Shown here one piece after another: positions 8,508 through 17,906 of a stretch of DNA of 64,000 bases. Below the pieces are notes generated by a model, which saw only the letters and a program-made list of their open reading frames with translations, did no database searches and had not been told where the DNA came from. Every line of letters starts with the position of its first letter. Within the stretch, counting starts at the first letter, position 1. Both the position numbers and the translations under genes were made by a program. Origin of the DNA: Mesorhizobium sp. 131-2-1 (lineage in GTDB: Bacteria > Pseudomonadota > Alphaproteobacteria > Rhizobiales > Rhizobiaceae); contig NZ_AP023247.1 of the NCBI RefSeq assembly GCF_016756535.1, positions 3,038,501 to 3,102,500 on the forward strand, written 5' to 3'.

Positions 8508-9650
8508 TCAACCTTCGCGGAGCTTGACCAGGTCGTTGAGCAGCCCGCCCGTTCCGTTGTGGACGGTCAGCCGCTCGACCTTGCCGGCGATGGTTTCCAG
8601 AGCCTCGAGCTCCTTTAGCCGCAGCATCACCGGGTTCTCGGCCATCACCCTGGCCGTGTTGAGAAGCGAACGCGTCGCGTTCGTCTCCTCGCGCCGGCGG
8701 ATGACGTTGGCCTCGGCCTGCTTCTCGGCCGAAACCACCTGGTTGAGGATCTCGCGCATCTCGCCCGGCAGGATGACATCCTTGAGCGCGATATCGCTGA
8801 CCTCGAGGCCGATCGCGGCCATGTCGTCGCGGACCTTGGCCGCCGCCTCCTCGTCGACCGTCACCTTCTTTTCGAGGATCTGATCGAGCGTGAGCACGCC
8901 AAGCGTCTTGCGGAACGCGTACTGCAGGGCGCGGTAGAGGGCTTCCGAGAAGTCCTTCACCGCGCTCACCGCCTTGACCGGATCGACGACCCGGTATTCG
9001 GCGGCGATGTTGACGCGGATCGTCACGCGATCCTTGGTCAGCACTTCCTGCCCGGCGACGTCGAGCGACTGGCGCTTGAGGTCGACGACCTTGATCTGCA
9101 CCATGCGCCCGACATTCCAGAAGCCGTGCACGCCCGCGGCAAGCGTCCGCGCCAGCGCTCCATCGACGAAGAGCAGCCCAGCCTGGCCGTCGACCACCGG
9201 GTGAACGGACATCAGTTCCGTCTTCCGGGCCTGGCCGAGCCGGCGCATCAGCGCCGGATCGATCGCCAGGTCGGCCGATGTGTCGACCAGCGTCACCTTC
9301 CACGGTCCGGCATCCGTCCACAGCACGAGCTTGCGGTCTGGCGCCAGCATGGCATGGAGGTTGCCGTCACGCTCGATGACGGCGACATCCGTGCGCCCGG
9401 TGCGAACGACGGTGAAATGACGCGCGGCCACATCCGGGAGCTTGTCGAACAGCGCCTTCTCGTAGGCCGAAACGAATTCCGGGTTCTTCAGATCGTGCCG
9501 GGACACTTCAAGGCTTCCGCGCCGGTTGGCGAGCCAATGCTCACCCGGCATCAGGACAGCCTTGATCTCCCCCTTGTAGAGGGTGACGGCCCGTTCGTTT
9601 TCCTTAACAAGGACGCGCTCGCGCCCAAGAACCTTATCGAGAATGGTCAT
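8508..9650 (-). CDS. Slipin-family SPFH/band-7 protein
   Basis: A 380-residue SPFH (stomatin/prohibitin/flotillin/HflK) protein. The N-terminal region (KENERAVTLYKGEIKAVLMPGEHWL) is a preamble to the SPFH fold; the band-7 core runs from about 190 (VVDLKRQSLDVAGQEVLTKD) through YRVVDPVKAV to the coiled-coil region VSAEKQAEANVIRRREETNATRS (about 310-350). There is no strong transmembrane helix at the very N-terminus, which is unusual. The ATG at 9650 has AGGAG nine bases upstream; an ATG at 9671 is also in frame. Related slipins occur in RNA-repair gene neighbourhoods, which matters because two tRNA-like sequences lie upstream on the same strand. Function unproven. Confidence 0.8.
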   Translation of the reverse strand: MTILDKVLGRERVLVKENERAVTLYKGEIKAVLMPGEHWLANRRGSLEVSRHDLKNPEFVSAYEKALFDKLPDVAARHFTVVRTGRTDVAVIERDGNLHAMLAPDRKLVLWTDAGPWKVTLVDTSADLAIDPALMRRLGQARKTELMSVHPVVDGQAGLLFVDGALARTLAAGVHGFWNVGRMVQIKVVDLKRQSLDVAGQEVLTKDRVTIRVNIAAEYRVVDPVKAVSAVKDFSEALYRALQYAFRKTLGVLTLDQILEKKVTVDEEAAAKVRDDMAAIGLEVSDIALKDVILPGEMREILNQVVSAEKQAEANVIRRREETNATRSLLNTARVMAENPVMLRLKELEALETIAGKVERLTVHNGTGGLLNDLVKLREG

Positions 9651-10009
9651 TGTCTTACTCCTGTCGGGCATGGCCCCATGCGAGGCGTCAACTCATGCGT
9701 CGATCGTCCTTTTCGTTTCTCGTTTCTCTTCACGCCCCGGGTACGAATGATCCGGAGACCGGTGGCATCTGCGCACAGCGGACCTTCGGGAGCGGATCGC
9801 GAGGCAGCGAAGCGGGCGCCGGAGGCCTTGGCCTCCCTTGCCGGCGACGCTGCGCCTTGATCATCACCGCGGGCCTGGCCGCGAGCCGATGGCGTCGGAC
9901 CTTTCGATACGGCCTTGGCCCGAAGGCTTCGGCCGTCCGTCAGCTCTTCCGCATTCCGGTCCCCGGACCGTATTGGATAACACCACCTAAAGGTGTCGGC
10001 TTATCAGGC

Positions 10010-10083
10010 CGTTGGAGAAGGAATCGAACCTTCGACAGTCAGATGCGAAATCTGATGCTCTAACCAAACTGAGCTATCCGTGT
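10010..10083 (-). tRNA. tRNA-like sequence, anticodon TCG (acceptor degraded)
   Basis: Read on the minus strand it has a normal D arm (GCTC / GAGC), anticodon stem TCAGA / TCTGA with loop TTTCGCA (anticodon TCG, Arg), a five-base variable region and a perfect T arm (GAAGG-TTCGATT-CCTTC). The acceptor stem pairs only at its inner three positions (GGA / TCC); the outer four bases do not pair and no CCA is encoded. It is therefore a pseudo-tRNA or tRNA mimic rather than a normal tRNA-Arg. Confidence 0.6.
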
Positions 10084-10084
10084 C

Positions 10085-10149
10085 GTGGGTGTGGGAATTG
10101 AACCCTGCCTCCGGACCCAAATCCGGCGCTCTCCATGAGCTACACCCGC
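10085..10149 (-). tRNA. tRNA-like sequence, anticodon TGG (shortened D loop and T stem)
   Basis: It is immediately upstream, on the same strand, of the TCG element. The acceptor GCGGGTG / CACCCAC pairs at six of seven positions. The D stem GCTC / GAGC has only a 5-base loop, the anticodon stem CCGGA / CCGGA encloses TTTGGGT (anticodon TGG, Pro), and the T arm is cut to GGG-TTCAATT-CCC. Total about 65 nt, too short for a standard tRNA. It is best read as a tRNA mimic or decaying tRNA. The two elements are separated by about one base. Confidence 0.6.
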
Positions 10150-10368
10150 AAGTCCCAACACTCCGAAACGGCGCCGTACACAGGGCGGCAAAGCCGTCTG
10201 CGCGGGCGGAGGCAAAAGCTCCAGCCGTTGTGCTCGCTTCGGTTTTCGTGACCGGGAGCGCGCCTATAGACCCTGCGACGGGTTGTCGCAAGCGGTATTG
10301 TCCCGGAGAAATTGCGGCTTCTTTCGATGGTGGCATTTCGGCAACAGCTGCAACCAAGATCGCAGCCG

Positions 10369-10917
10369 TCAGAACGTGACGCGGCCAAGCACCCTGAGCC
10401 CGTCGCCCTGTGGTTCGACGACCACGGCTTCGCCTTCGCGCGGCGCTACCCCGGTCAGCGCCACGATGTTTTCCAGATGGGTGACCAGGACGAGATTGTC
10501 GGAGCCGGAGTAGCCGCGGATTTCCTTCAGCGTCGCGACGAGCTGCGCGGCCTTCTCCGCCGGATCGGTCTTCAGGAGGTCGAGCGGCGCGAAGGCCTCC
10601 GGTTCGGCCTCGAAGGCGATGCGGGCGGTGTCGAGACAGCGGCAGTAGCGGCTGGAGAGCACGCGCTCGATGGGGGCGGCGCGGGCGGCGAACAGGGCGC
10701 CGATCCGGCTTGCCTGCTGCTGGCCGCGCGCCGACAGGTTGAGCTGGGTCGGGCATTTGGCGATGTCGAAATTGGCCGGATCGGCAGCGCCGGTGACCAT
10801 GGCATGACGCAGCAGCACGATATGGCCGCCGTCGCGCAACAGTGCCCAGCCCGCATCTGTCGCATGCGCCGCGGCTGGGGCGACGAGCAGCATCAGCGCC
10901 AGCAGAAATCGAACCAT
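10369..10917 (-). CDS. Secreted histidine phosphatase-family protein
   Basis: A 182-residue protein with a signal peptide (MVRFLLALMLLVAPAAAHA). The phosphatase signature is LLRHAM (His nucleophile), with NLSARGQQQA, LSSRYCRCLDTA and a C-terminal VTH, matching the SixA/phosphoglycerate-mutase fold. It is predicted to remove phosphate from an unknown periplasmic substrate. The ATG at 10917 has AAGGA seven bases upstream. The caspase-TPR gene is next upstream on the same strand (85 bp). Confidence 0.8.
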   Translation of the reverse strand: MVRFLLALMLLVAPAAAHATDAGWALLRDGGHIVLLRHAMVTGAADPANFDIAKCPTQLNLSARGQQQASRIGALFAARAAPIERVLSSRYCRCLDTARIAFEAEPEAFAPLDLLKTDPAEKAAQLVATLKEIRGYSGSDNLVLVTHLENIVALTGVAPREGEAVVVEPQGDGLRVLGRVTF

Positions 10918-11001
10918 CGGCCATCCTTCTTGCGTCCGCCGGCGATGATGGCGGTGTGCGGCATATAGGGACCGCAAAGCCGACCGAAAGACAAGCACGG
11001 G

Positions 11002-14000
11002 CTATTTCTTCGCCAGCTGCTGCTTCACCAGCTCGATCTTCTTGTCGGTGAGCGGGATCGGCATCGTGTTGCCGGCTTCGGCAAAACCCTGCTTGGCATT
11101 TTCGAAGAATTCGATGGCCTTACGGTAGTCGGCCTTGCCGCCGCCAAAGCTGGCGCGGTTCCACTGGACGTCGCCGAGATTGTTCTGCGCGAAGGCCCAT
11201 TGCATTGGCTGGCTCTCGCGGGTGAACACCTTGAGCGTCGCCTGGAAGGCGGCTTCGGCCTCGTCCAGATATTTGCCTGTGCGCCCGAGAGTGCCGAGAT
11301 TGAGCAGGCTCATGCCGATGCCGTTCTGCGCGTTTGCCCAGTCGACGGGCGCTGTCTCGAAGGTCAGCACCTCGAGCGCTACCCGGCGCGCGGCGACCGA
11401 GTCGGCCAAGGTCCTTGTATCTGCCTCGCTCATGCTCAGCCAATGCAGCGCCGAGCCGAGGCCGGCTTGCGCCAGCGCCCATTGCCGCGGCGTCGTCTCC
11501 CGCTTGTATTCGCGCAGGGCGTCGCGGTAGGCCATCGCCGCATCCTTGTAGTGCTCCGGCTTGTCGGACAGGCCACCGAGCAATTGCAGCGTGTTGCCGA
11601 GATTGTAGGCGGTCATCGCCCAGTCGAGCGGGAAAGCGCGCCGGGTGTAGATGCGCCGCGCCGCCCGGAAGGCCGCAACCGACTGCTCGAGCCGCGCCGG
11701 GTCGAGCGTGCGCTGGCCGAGCGTCTGGTAGACCGAGCCGAGATTGTTCTGGGTGGAGGCCCAGTCCATCGGGAACCGCTGGCGGGTGAAGACCGTCAGC
11801 GCATCGCCATAGGCCGTCGCCGCTTCTTCCAGCTCGGCGGTGCCGAGATCGAAGCGGGCAGCGCTGCTCAAAGCATTGCCCAGATTGAGCCGGCTGGTCG
11901 CCCAGGAGACCGGGAAGGTGTCGCTCGTCCGGACTTCGAGCGCGGCGCGGAAGGCCGTTGCCGCCTCGGTGACCTTCGCCTGGTCGTTGCGCAGAGTGCC
12001 CAGCGTCACCAGCGTGTTGCCGAGGTTGTTCTCAACCATCGCCCACTGCACCGGCGCCTTCTGGCGCGTGTATTCCTGCAGCGCCAGCCGATAGGCGGCC
12101 TCGGCCTCGGTGAGGCGTTCGCCGCCGGGCTCCCGTTCCGAGAGCGCGTACAGCGCCAGGCCGAGATTGTTCTGCGAGGCCGCCCAGTCGAGCGGAACTT
12201 TGTCGCGGGGGCGCTTCTCCAGCGTCGCGCGCATGGCTGCAACCGCCTCGTTCAGGCGCTTCGGATCGCTCTCGCGCTCGCCGATCTTCAGCAGCACATT
12301 GGCGAGATTGTTCTGGGCCGCGGCCCAGTTGAGGTCGTCTCTCTCGCGCTCGAAGACGGCAAGCGAGTCACGGAAGATCTGGGCTGCCTGTTCAAGCCGG
12401 GCCGTGTCGGTCTCGCGTTCGCCGATGGTCTGCAGCACCACCGCCATATTGTTGCGGGTGATCGCCCAGTCGCGGTTCTGCTCGCCATTGGGAATGAAGT
12501 CCAGGATGATCCGGTAGGCGTCGATGGCCTGCTGCAGCGCCTGTTTGTCGCCGGTGGCATCGCCATGGGCGTTGAGCGCCTCGGCCTCCTGGTTCTTGTA
12601 GTTCCAGCGCAGTTTGTCGTCCCATTTCTCGACCAGCGCGAAGGCCTTGCCGTAGTCGCCGGCCGCCGATTTGTAGTCGAAGACCAGGGCGGAGGCATCG
12701 GCGCGCCTGGCATAGATGGCGGCGTCGGCGAGCCGCTTCTGCCTGACCAGTTCCTCCGCCTGGTCGACGGCGCCGCTGGTCTGCTCGACCCGGCCTACCG
12801 CTTCGTCGAGGAAGTTGCGCGCGGTGACGATGGCGCCCTGGCCGATCGCCTTGTCGGCCGAGTCGACGAGACGCTTGATTTCGGGATCGTCGGTGCTGAG
12901 CGCGTCACGCTCGGACAGCATCTTCTTAAGCCGTTCGGCCTGCGCGTCGAGAACCTTCTGCAGGTCGGTCGGATCCTCCGGGATCTTGTCGGTGCCGAGC
13001 GCCCTCAGCACGCCGTAGAGCGCGTCGAGCGGCACGCCGTCCTGCAAAGAGGCGAGTTCCACCTGCGAGCGCTTCGGATCGGGCAGGTCGGCGATCGTCA
13101 AAAGCAGTTGCCGCCGCTCGCCGGTGATCAGCCCGTCGTCACCAGTCGGCTCCACCGGCGCGACGCCGAAATAGAGCAGCCGGCGCAGGCTTTCGTTGAC
13201 CCAGGGCCGCTGCCGGGCTTTGGTGTCGAGATAGACCTCCTCGGTCACCATGCGCATGACTGAGCCGAATTCGGTGCCTTTCATCGCGACGAGATGGCGC
13301 AGGAGCGCCGCCGCATAGGGGCTGTTCTCGCCGGTGGCGCCATCGAGCGCCGGACGTCCGGGCTCGGCGGCGAAGCCGATCACCGTTCCAAGGTTTTCGG
13401 TGGCCGGCGCATTGTCGAGCGCCTTGGCGCCGCGCAGCGGTTCCAGCCCACCGGCGCCGATCGGCGTGGCCGAAGCGGTCGGCGCAGGGCGCAGCACTGC
13501 GCCCGGCGGGAACGGGTTGGTGCGGCAGGCATCGAGCAGCATGATCGTCACCGGCACCGTCTTCTTCAACTCGTCCATGACGGCGGAGATCGGCACCATG
13601 GCATTGTCGGCATCCTTCAGCGACGACACGTCGGCGTCGACCGGGACCATGTAGTTCTCGCCGCCGGCCTCGATGCCGTGGCCGGAATAGTAGATGAAGG
13701 CGACATCGGCGCCTTCGGCATCCTCGACGAAGCGCTCGAGGTCCCGCTTCAGCTTCGAGGCGTCGCGATCGGTTACGCTGCGCGCGTCGAAACCGAGATC
13801 GGTCAGCATCTTGGCCATGTCGCGGGCGTCATTGGCCGGGTTGGGCAGGGCAGCGATGTGCTGGTAGTTGGACTGGCCGACGATCAGTGCCACGCCCTTG
13901 AGGTTCTCCGCGCCCCTGGCCAGGGATGCCGCGAGACAGAGCAGGCCGGCGACGAAAACCGTCAGCCATGCCCCTGCCGAAAGATGATGGTTCGGGGTTT

Positions 14001-14013
14001 TGACCAAACCCAT
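11002..14013 (-). CDS. Caspase-family (C14) protein with about ten TPR-like repeats
   Basis: A 1003-residue protein. An N-terminal hydrophobic segment (about 14-34) acts as signal peptide or anchor. The caspase-like p20 domain covers about 38-290, with H112 in YYSGHGIE and C163 in LLDACRTNPF as the catalytic dyad. A linker rich in charged helices follows (about 320-480). From about 485 to the end run about ten degenerate repeats of 40-55 residues sharing W-A-x-x-x-N-N-L-G and L-G-x-R/E (DWAASQNNLG, QWAMVENNLG, DWASTQNNLG and others), a TPR array. Caspase-like peptidases cut after basic residues in most bacteria; the TPRs probably recruit partners in the periplasm. Substrate unknown. Confidence 0.85.
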   Translation of the reverse strand: MGLVKTPNHHLSAGAWLTVFVAGLLCLAASLARGAENLKGVALIVGQSNYQHIAALPNPANDARDMAKMLTDLGFDARSVTDRDASKLKRDLERFVEDAEGADVAFIYYSGHGIEAGGENYMVPVDADVSSLKDADNAMVPISAVMDELKKTVPVTIMLLDACRTNPFPPGAVLRPAPTASATPIGAGGLEPLRGAKALDNAPATENLGTVIGFAAEPGRPALDGATGENSPYAAALLRHLVAMKGTEFGSVMRMVTEEVYLDTKARQRPWVNESLRRLLYFGVAPVEPTGDDGLITGERRQLLLTIADLPDPKRSQVELASLQDGVPLDALYGVLRALGTDKIPEDPTDLQKVLDAQAERLKKMLSERDALSTDDPEIKRLVDSADKAIGQGAIVTARNFLDEAVGRVEQTSGAVDQAEELVRQKRLADAAIYARRADASALVFDYKSAAGDYGKAFALVEKWDDKLRWNYKNQEAEALNAHGDATGDKQALQQAIDAYRIILDFIPNGEQNRDWAITRNNMAVVLQTIGERETDTARLEQAAQIFRDSLAVFERERDDLNWAAAQNNLANVLLKIGERESDPKRLNEAVAAMRATLEKRPRDKVPLDWAASQNNLGLALYALSEREPGGERLTEAEAAYRLALQEYTRQKAPVQWAMVENNLGNTLVTLGTLRNDQAKVTEAATAFRAALEVRTSDTFPVSWATSRLNLGNALSSAARFDLGTAELEEAATAYGDALTVFTRQRFPMDWASTQNNLGSVYQTLGQRTLDPARLEQSVAAFRAARRIYTRRAFPLDWAMTAYNLGNTLQLLGGLSDKPEHYKDAAMAYRDALREYKRETTPRQWALAQAGLGSALHWLSMSEADTRTLADSVAARRVALEVLTFETAPVDWANAQNGIGMSLLNLGTLGRTGKYLDEAEAAFQATLKVFTRESQPMQWAFAQNNLGDVQWNRASFGGGKADYRKAIEFFENAKQGFAEAGNTMPIPLTDKKIELVKQQLAKK

Positions 14014-14112
14014 TCGCCGCGCATCCGCCCTGATGATCCCAAGCCTCTATAGCGCTGCCAGCCGGCCATGATCAAATTGGGGCGATAGCCGGGGAGGGCC
14101 TTTTCCGTAGGT

Positions 14113-14126
14113 GGCGCAATTGCGCC
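14113..14126. promoter_or_regulatory. 14-bp perfect palindrome upstream of AEC transporter
   Basis: GGCGCAATTGCGCC, ending 29 bp before the transporter ATG at 14156. A possible operator or a stem in the mRNA leader. No factor is assigned. Confidence 0.3.
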
Positions 14127-14155
14127 GCGATCTGGGCTCGCCTATCACGGAAAAA

Positions 14156-15106
14156 ATGTCTCCGCTCACCGAAACCGTCCTCTTCGTCTTCAGCCTCGTC
14201 GCGCTCGGCTACCTTGCCGGCCTGACCGGCTATCTGAAACCGGCAAGCGGCGAGGGCATCTCCGAATTCGCCATCAACGTGGCGATGCCGCTGCTTCTGT
14301 TCCAGACGATGGTGAAGTCCGATTTCCACGGCGTGGCGCCATGGTCGCTGTGGGGCGCCTATTTCTCGGCGGTCGCGATTACCTGGGTCGCGGGCCATCT
14401 CGTGACCACGCGGGTGTTCGGTCGGGATGCGCGCGTGGGTATCGTCGGCGGCGTGTCGTCGGCCTATTCCAATATCGTCCTGCTAGGCGCCCCCTTTATC
14501 CTCGGCATATTCGGACCGAGCGGATTCGAGGTCCTGTCGCTGCTGGTCTCCATCCATTTGCCGATCATGATGATGGTCTCGATCATCCTGTTCGAGATGT
14601 TCGGCCGCGGTGCTGAGGAGCACGTTCATCCGCTACGCGTCGTCAGGAGCTTCCTCAGGCGGCTTTTCGTCAATCCGCTGATCATCGGCATACTGGCAGG
14701 GCTCGCCTTTCGTCTAATCGGCGCGCCGCTGCCCGAACTCGTTTCGCGGCTGGTCGATGCGCTGGCCGACACGGCCGGGCCGGTTGCACTGTTCGCCATG
14801 GGGCTCAGCCTGCGCCGCTTCGGCATTTCCGGCAACGTCCGGCCGGCGCTTGCGTTGTCGGCGTTGAAACTCTTCCTGATGCCGGGACTGGTGCTTGGCC
14901 TGGTCTGGCTGCTCGGCCTGCCGCCGCTGACGGCCAAGGTGGCGGTGGTGGCGGCGGCGCTGCCTTCGGGCATCAATTCCTATCTCATCGCCGTCCAGTT
15001 CAACACCGGCCAGGCGCTGGCCTCGAACCAGATGACGATCGCCACCGCGAGCGCGGTGCTGACCACGTCCTTCTGGCTGACGGTGGTTCTGCATGTCTTC
15101 GGATAG
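14156..15106 (+). CDS. AEC-family (auxin efflux carrier-like) transporter
   Basis: A 316-residue integral membrane protein with about ten hydrophobic segments, starting SPLTETVLFVFSLVALGYLAG. The middle loop and the Asn/Pro-rich repeats (INVAMPLLLFQ, SAYSNIVLLGAPF, ALPSGINSYLIAVQF) are typical of the AEC/MdcF permease family, which moves carboxylates or related anions. I chose ATG 14156; a GTG at 14111 lies in a palindrome and adds no helix. Substrate cannot be told from sequence. Monocistronic. Confidence 0.8.
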   Translation: MSPLTETVLFVFSLVALGYLAGLTGYLKPASGEGISEFAINVAMPLLLFQTMVKSDFHGVAPWSLWGAYFSAVAITWVAGHLVTTRVFGRDARVGIVGGVSSAYSNIVLLGAPFILGIFGPSGFEVLSLLVSIHLPIMMMVSIILFEMFGRGAEEHVHPLRVVRSFLRRLFVNPLIIGILAGLAFRLIGAPLPELVSRLVDALADTAGPVALFAMGLSLRRFGISGNVRPALALSALKLFLMPGLVLGLVWLLGLPPLTAKVAVVAAALPSGINSYLIAVQFNTGQALASNQMTIATASAVLTTSFWLTVVLHVFG

Positions 15107-15283
15107 CAGCAGACCGCCTTTCGGCTCTCGCCTTCGCTGGTCCAACCCCTATATGCCATCTTGCGATTGCTTGCCGGCCTTTCCCTAGGTTAAGAGCAGT
15201 GGCTCCAGCGTGCGGTCATTGCGCACGCGCATCGAAGATATCCAGAAAAACGGCCGATCAGCGCGCCGAACGGAGGCTAGACC

Positions 15284-16741
15284 ATGCTTCAGAAAACCAG
15301 CCATTTCATGCGCCAGGCCAATCTCATCAATGGCGAATGGGTGCAGGCCGACAGCGGCCAGACGGTCGACGTCAACAACCCCGCCACCGGCCTCAAGATC
15401 GGCACAGTGCCGAAGGCCGGCAAGGCCGAGACGCGCCGCGCCATCGAGGCCGCCGAGGAAGCCTTCAAGACGTGGCGCAAGACCACCGCGCTCGAGCGTT
15501 CGAAGCTTTTGCGCAAGCTGCACGACGCGATGATGGACAATCAGGACGTGCTCGCCGAGCTGTTGACCATCGAGCAGGGCAAGTCGCTGTTTGAATCGAA
15601 GGGCGAGATCGGCTCGGCTGCCGCCTACATCCTGTGGTTCGCCGAGGAAGGCCGCCGCACCTATGGCGACATCGTGCCGTCGCCCTGGGGCGACCGCCGC
15701 ATCCTGGTGACCAAGGAGCCGGTCGGCGTCATCGCCGCCATCACGCCATGGAACTTCCCGTCCTCGATGCTCGCCCGCAAGCTCGGCCCGGCGCTGGCCG
15801 CAGGTTGCACCGCGGTGGTCAAGCCGGCCTCGCAGACGCCTTATTCGGGCCTCGCCTGGGGCGCGCTCGCCGAAGAGGTCGGCTTCCCCAAGGGCGTCAT
15901 CAACATCCTGACCGGCTCGGCCGCCGAGATCGGCGACGAGATCTGCGCCAACCCGCTGGTCAAGAAGATCACCTTCACCGGTTCGACCGAGGTCGGCAAG
16001 ATCCTGATCCAGAAGTCGTCCGTGACCGTCAAGAAAGTGTCGATGGAGCTCGGCGGCAATGCGCCGTTCATCGTCTTCGACGACGCCGATATCGACCGCG
16101 CCGTCGCCGGCGCCATCACCGCCAAGTACCGCAATTCCGGTCAGACCTGCGTCTGCACCAATCGCTTCCTCGTGCAGGCCGGCGTCTATGACAAATTCGT
16201 CGAGAAACTGGTCGTCGCCAGCAACAATCTGAAGGTCGGGTCCGGCCTCGAAGAGGGCGTGCAGCAGGGACCGCTGATCGACGGAAAGGCGGTCGAAAAG
16301 GTCGAGGAACTGATCGCCGACGCCACGTCGAAGGGCGGCAAGGTGGTGGCCGGCGGCAAGCGCCATGCGCTCGGCGGCTCGTTCTTCCAGCCGACGGTGA
16401 TCGCCGACGCGACGTCGAAGATGCGCTTCATGAAGGAAGAGATCTTCGGCCCGGTCGCTCCGGTGTTCAAGTTCGAGACCGAGGAAGAGGCGATCGCCCT
16501 CGCCAACGATACCGAATTCGGCCTCGCCTGCTATTTCTACACCAGCGATCTCGGCCGCGCCTTCCGTGTCATGGAAGGGCTGAAATACGGCATGGTCGGC
16601 GTCAATGAAGGTCTGATCACCACACCGGAAGCGCCGTTCGGCGGCGTCAAGGAATCCGGTCTAGGCAAGGAAGGCGGACATCAGGGCATCGAGGACTATC
16701 TCGACACCAAATATGTCTGCATCGGTGGCCTCGGCCTCTGA
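15284..16741 (+). CDS. gabD: Succinate-semialdehyde dehydrogenase (NAD(P)+)
   Basis: A 485-residue aldehyde dehydrogenase. Catalytic E255 (MELGGNAPF) and C289 ([11 protein letters not shown]) are in place, with the cofactor loop FTGSTEVGK and the N-terminal [20 protein letters not shown]. The overall pattern ([27 protein letters not shown]) is that of GabD, oxidising succinate semialdehyde to succinate in GABA and related catabolism. The ATG at 15284 has CGGAGG upstream. No gabT is adjacent, so the supplying pathway lies elsewhere. Confidence 0.85.
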   Translation: MLQKTSHFMRQANLINGEWVQADSGQTVDVNNPATGLKIGTVPKAGKAETRRAIEAAEEAFKTWRKTTALERSKLLRKLHDAMMDNQDVLAELLTIEQGKSLFESKGEIGSAAAYILWFAEEGRRTYGDIVPSPWGDRRILVTKEPVGVIAAITPWNFPSSMLARKLGPALAAGCTAVVKPASQTPYSGLAWGALAEEVGFPKGVINILTGSAAEIGDEICANPLVKKITFTGSTEVGKILIQKSSVTVKKVSMELGGNAPFIVFDDADIDRAVAGAITAKYRNSGQTCVCTNRFLVQAGVYDKFVEKLVVASNNLKVGSGLEEGVQQGPLIDGKAVEKVEELIADATSKGGKVVAGGKRHALGGSFFQPTVIADATSKMRFMKEEIFGPVAPVFKFETEEEAIALANDTEFGLACYFYTSDLGRAFRVMEGLKYGMVGVNEGLITTPEAPFGGVKESGLGKEGGHQGIEDYLDTKYVCIGGLGL

Positions 16742-16837
16742 CAGCAAACGGAAGGGCAGGCGCAAGGCCTGCCTTCCTGTATTGCATACCCGGTCGGGAC
16801 CGGCCGAGTCGATAGATCAACGAACTGACTTTCGGGC

Positions 16838-17866
16838 ATGATGATGAAGGACGGCGAGGTCTTCGGCACGACGCAGGCGGGCGAGCCCGTCCGCCGTTTC
16901 ACCATTCGTGGCGGCGGCCTCACCGCCAACATCATCGGGCTTGGCGCCATCGTCCAGGACCTTCGGCTCGCCGGCCACGACGCGCCGCTGGTGCTGGGCT
17001 ACGACCGTTTCGAACCCTATGAGACCGACAGGGCGTTCTTCGGCGCGGTGGTCGGCCGCTTCGCCAACCGCATTCGCGACGGTCGCTTCACCATCGCCGG
17101 CAAGCGCTACCAGACAGAGCGCAACTTCCTCGACAAGCACACGCTGCATGGCGGCTCGGAAGGCTATTTCCACCGTCCGTGGACGGTCTCGCTGCATGGC
17201 CGGGATTTCGTCACGCTGACTTTGCATGACCCCGACGGCACGATGGGCTTTCCCGGCGCGCTCGACGTGACCTGCACCTACCGGCTCAAGATCCCCGGGA
17301 CGCTCAGCGTCGAACTGACCGCCACGACCTCCGAGGAGCCGACGCTCTGCAATCTCGCGCAGCACTCTTACTTCAACCTCGACGACGGCGGTGCCGGTGA
17401 TATCCTCGATCATCGGCTGATGCTCAATGCAGGCGCCTACACGCCGGTCGATGCGGAGATGATCCCGACAGGCGTGGTGAAGCCGGTCGACGGCACCCCA
17501 TTCGACTTCCGCCAGGCGCGGCAGCTGCGCATGGAGAGCGAGGGCGAGCAGCTGCCCTACGACCTGAACTTCTGCCTTGCCTCCACGCACGGGTCGCTCA
17601 AGCAGGCCGCCTGGGCGCAAGGCGCCTCATCGGGCGTCGAGATGGAGGTCTGGACCACGGAGCCCGGTCTGCAGCTCTACACCGGCCAGTATCTGGCGCC
17701 GACCTCGGCAGGGCTGGAGGGGCGCCACTACAAGGCCTTTTCAGGCTTCTGCCTGGAGGCGCAGGTCTGGCCGGACGCGCCAAACCGGCCCTATTTCCCG
17801 CAAGCCACGCTGTGGCCGGGCCAGATTTATCATCAGGTGACGGAATACAGGTTCCGACTGCCTTAA
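16838..17866 (+). CDS. galM: Aldose 1-epimerase (mutarotase)
   Basis: A 342-residue beta-sandwich enzyme interconverting alpha and beta anomers of hexoses or pentoses. Substrate-binding and catalytic residues are visible: HTLHGG (substrate His), QHSYFNLDD (catalytic His) and FSGFCLEAQVWPDAPN (catalytic Glu). Three consecutive ATGs at 16838-16846 leave the exact start open. The next gene, a sugar-acid kinase, converges from the other strand, so they are not co-transcribed. Confidence 0.85.
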   Translation: MMMKDGEVFGTTQAGEPVRRFTIRGGGLTANIIGLGAIVQDLRLAGHDAPLVLGYDRFEPYETDRAFFGAVVGRFANRIRDGRFTIAGKRYQTERNFLDKHTLHGGSEGYFHRPWTVSLHGRDFVTLTLHDPDGTMGFPGALDVTCTYRLKIPGTLSVELTATTSEEPTLCNLAQHSYFNLDDGGAGDILDHRLMLNAGAYTPVDAEMIPTGVVKPVDGTPFDFRQARQLRMESEGEQLPYDLNFCLASTHGSLKQAAWAQGASSGVEMEVWTTEPGLQLYTGQYLAPTSAGLEGRHYKAFSGFCLEAQVWPDAPNRPYFPQATLWPGQIYHQVTEYRFRLP

Positions 17867-17906
17867 GCTCTGCCGACATTTAGGTGAGGCCGGCCTGACC
17901 TAAATC

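Noticed and set aside
9651..10368. Sigma-54 promoter for the slipin/tRNA-like unit
   Set aside because: I looked for TGGCA-N7-TTGC on the minus strand and found no convincing match.
11200..13263. A 687-codon plus-strand open frame
   Set aside because: Antisense to the caspase-TPR gene, with no family motifs.
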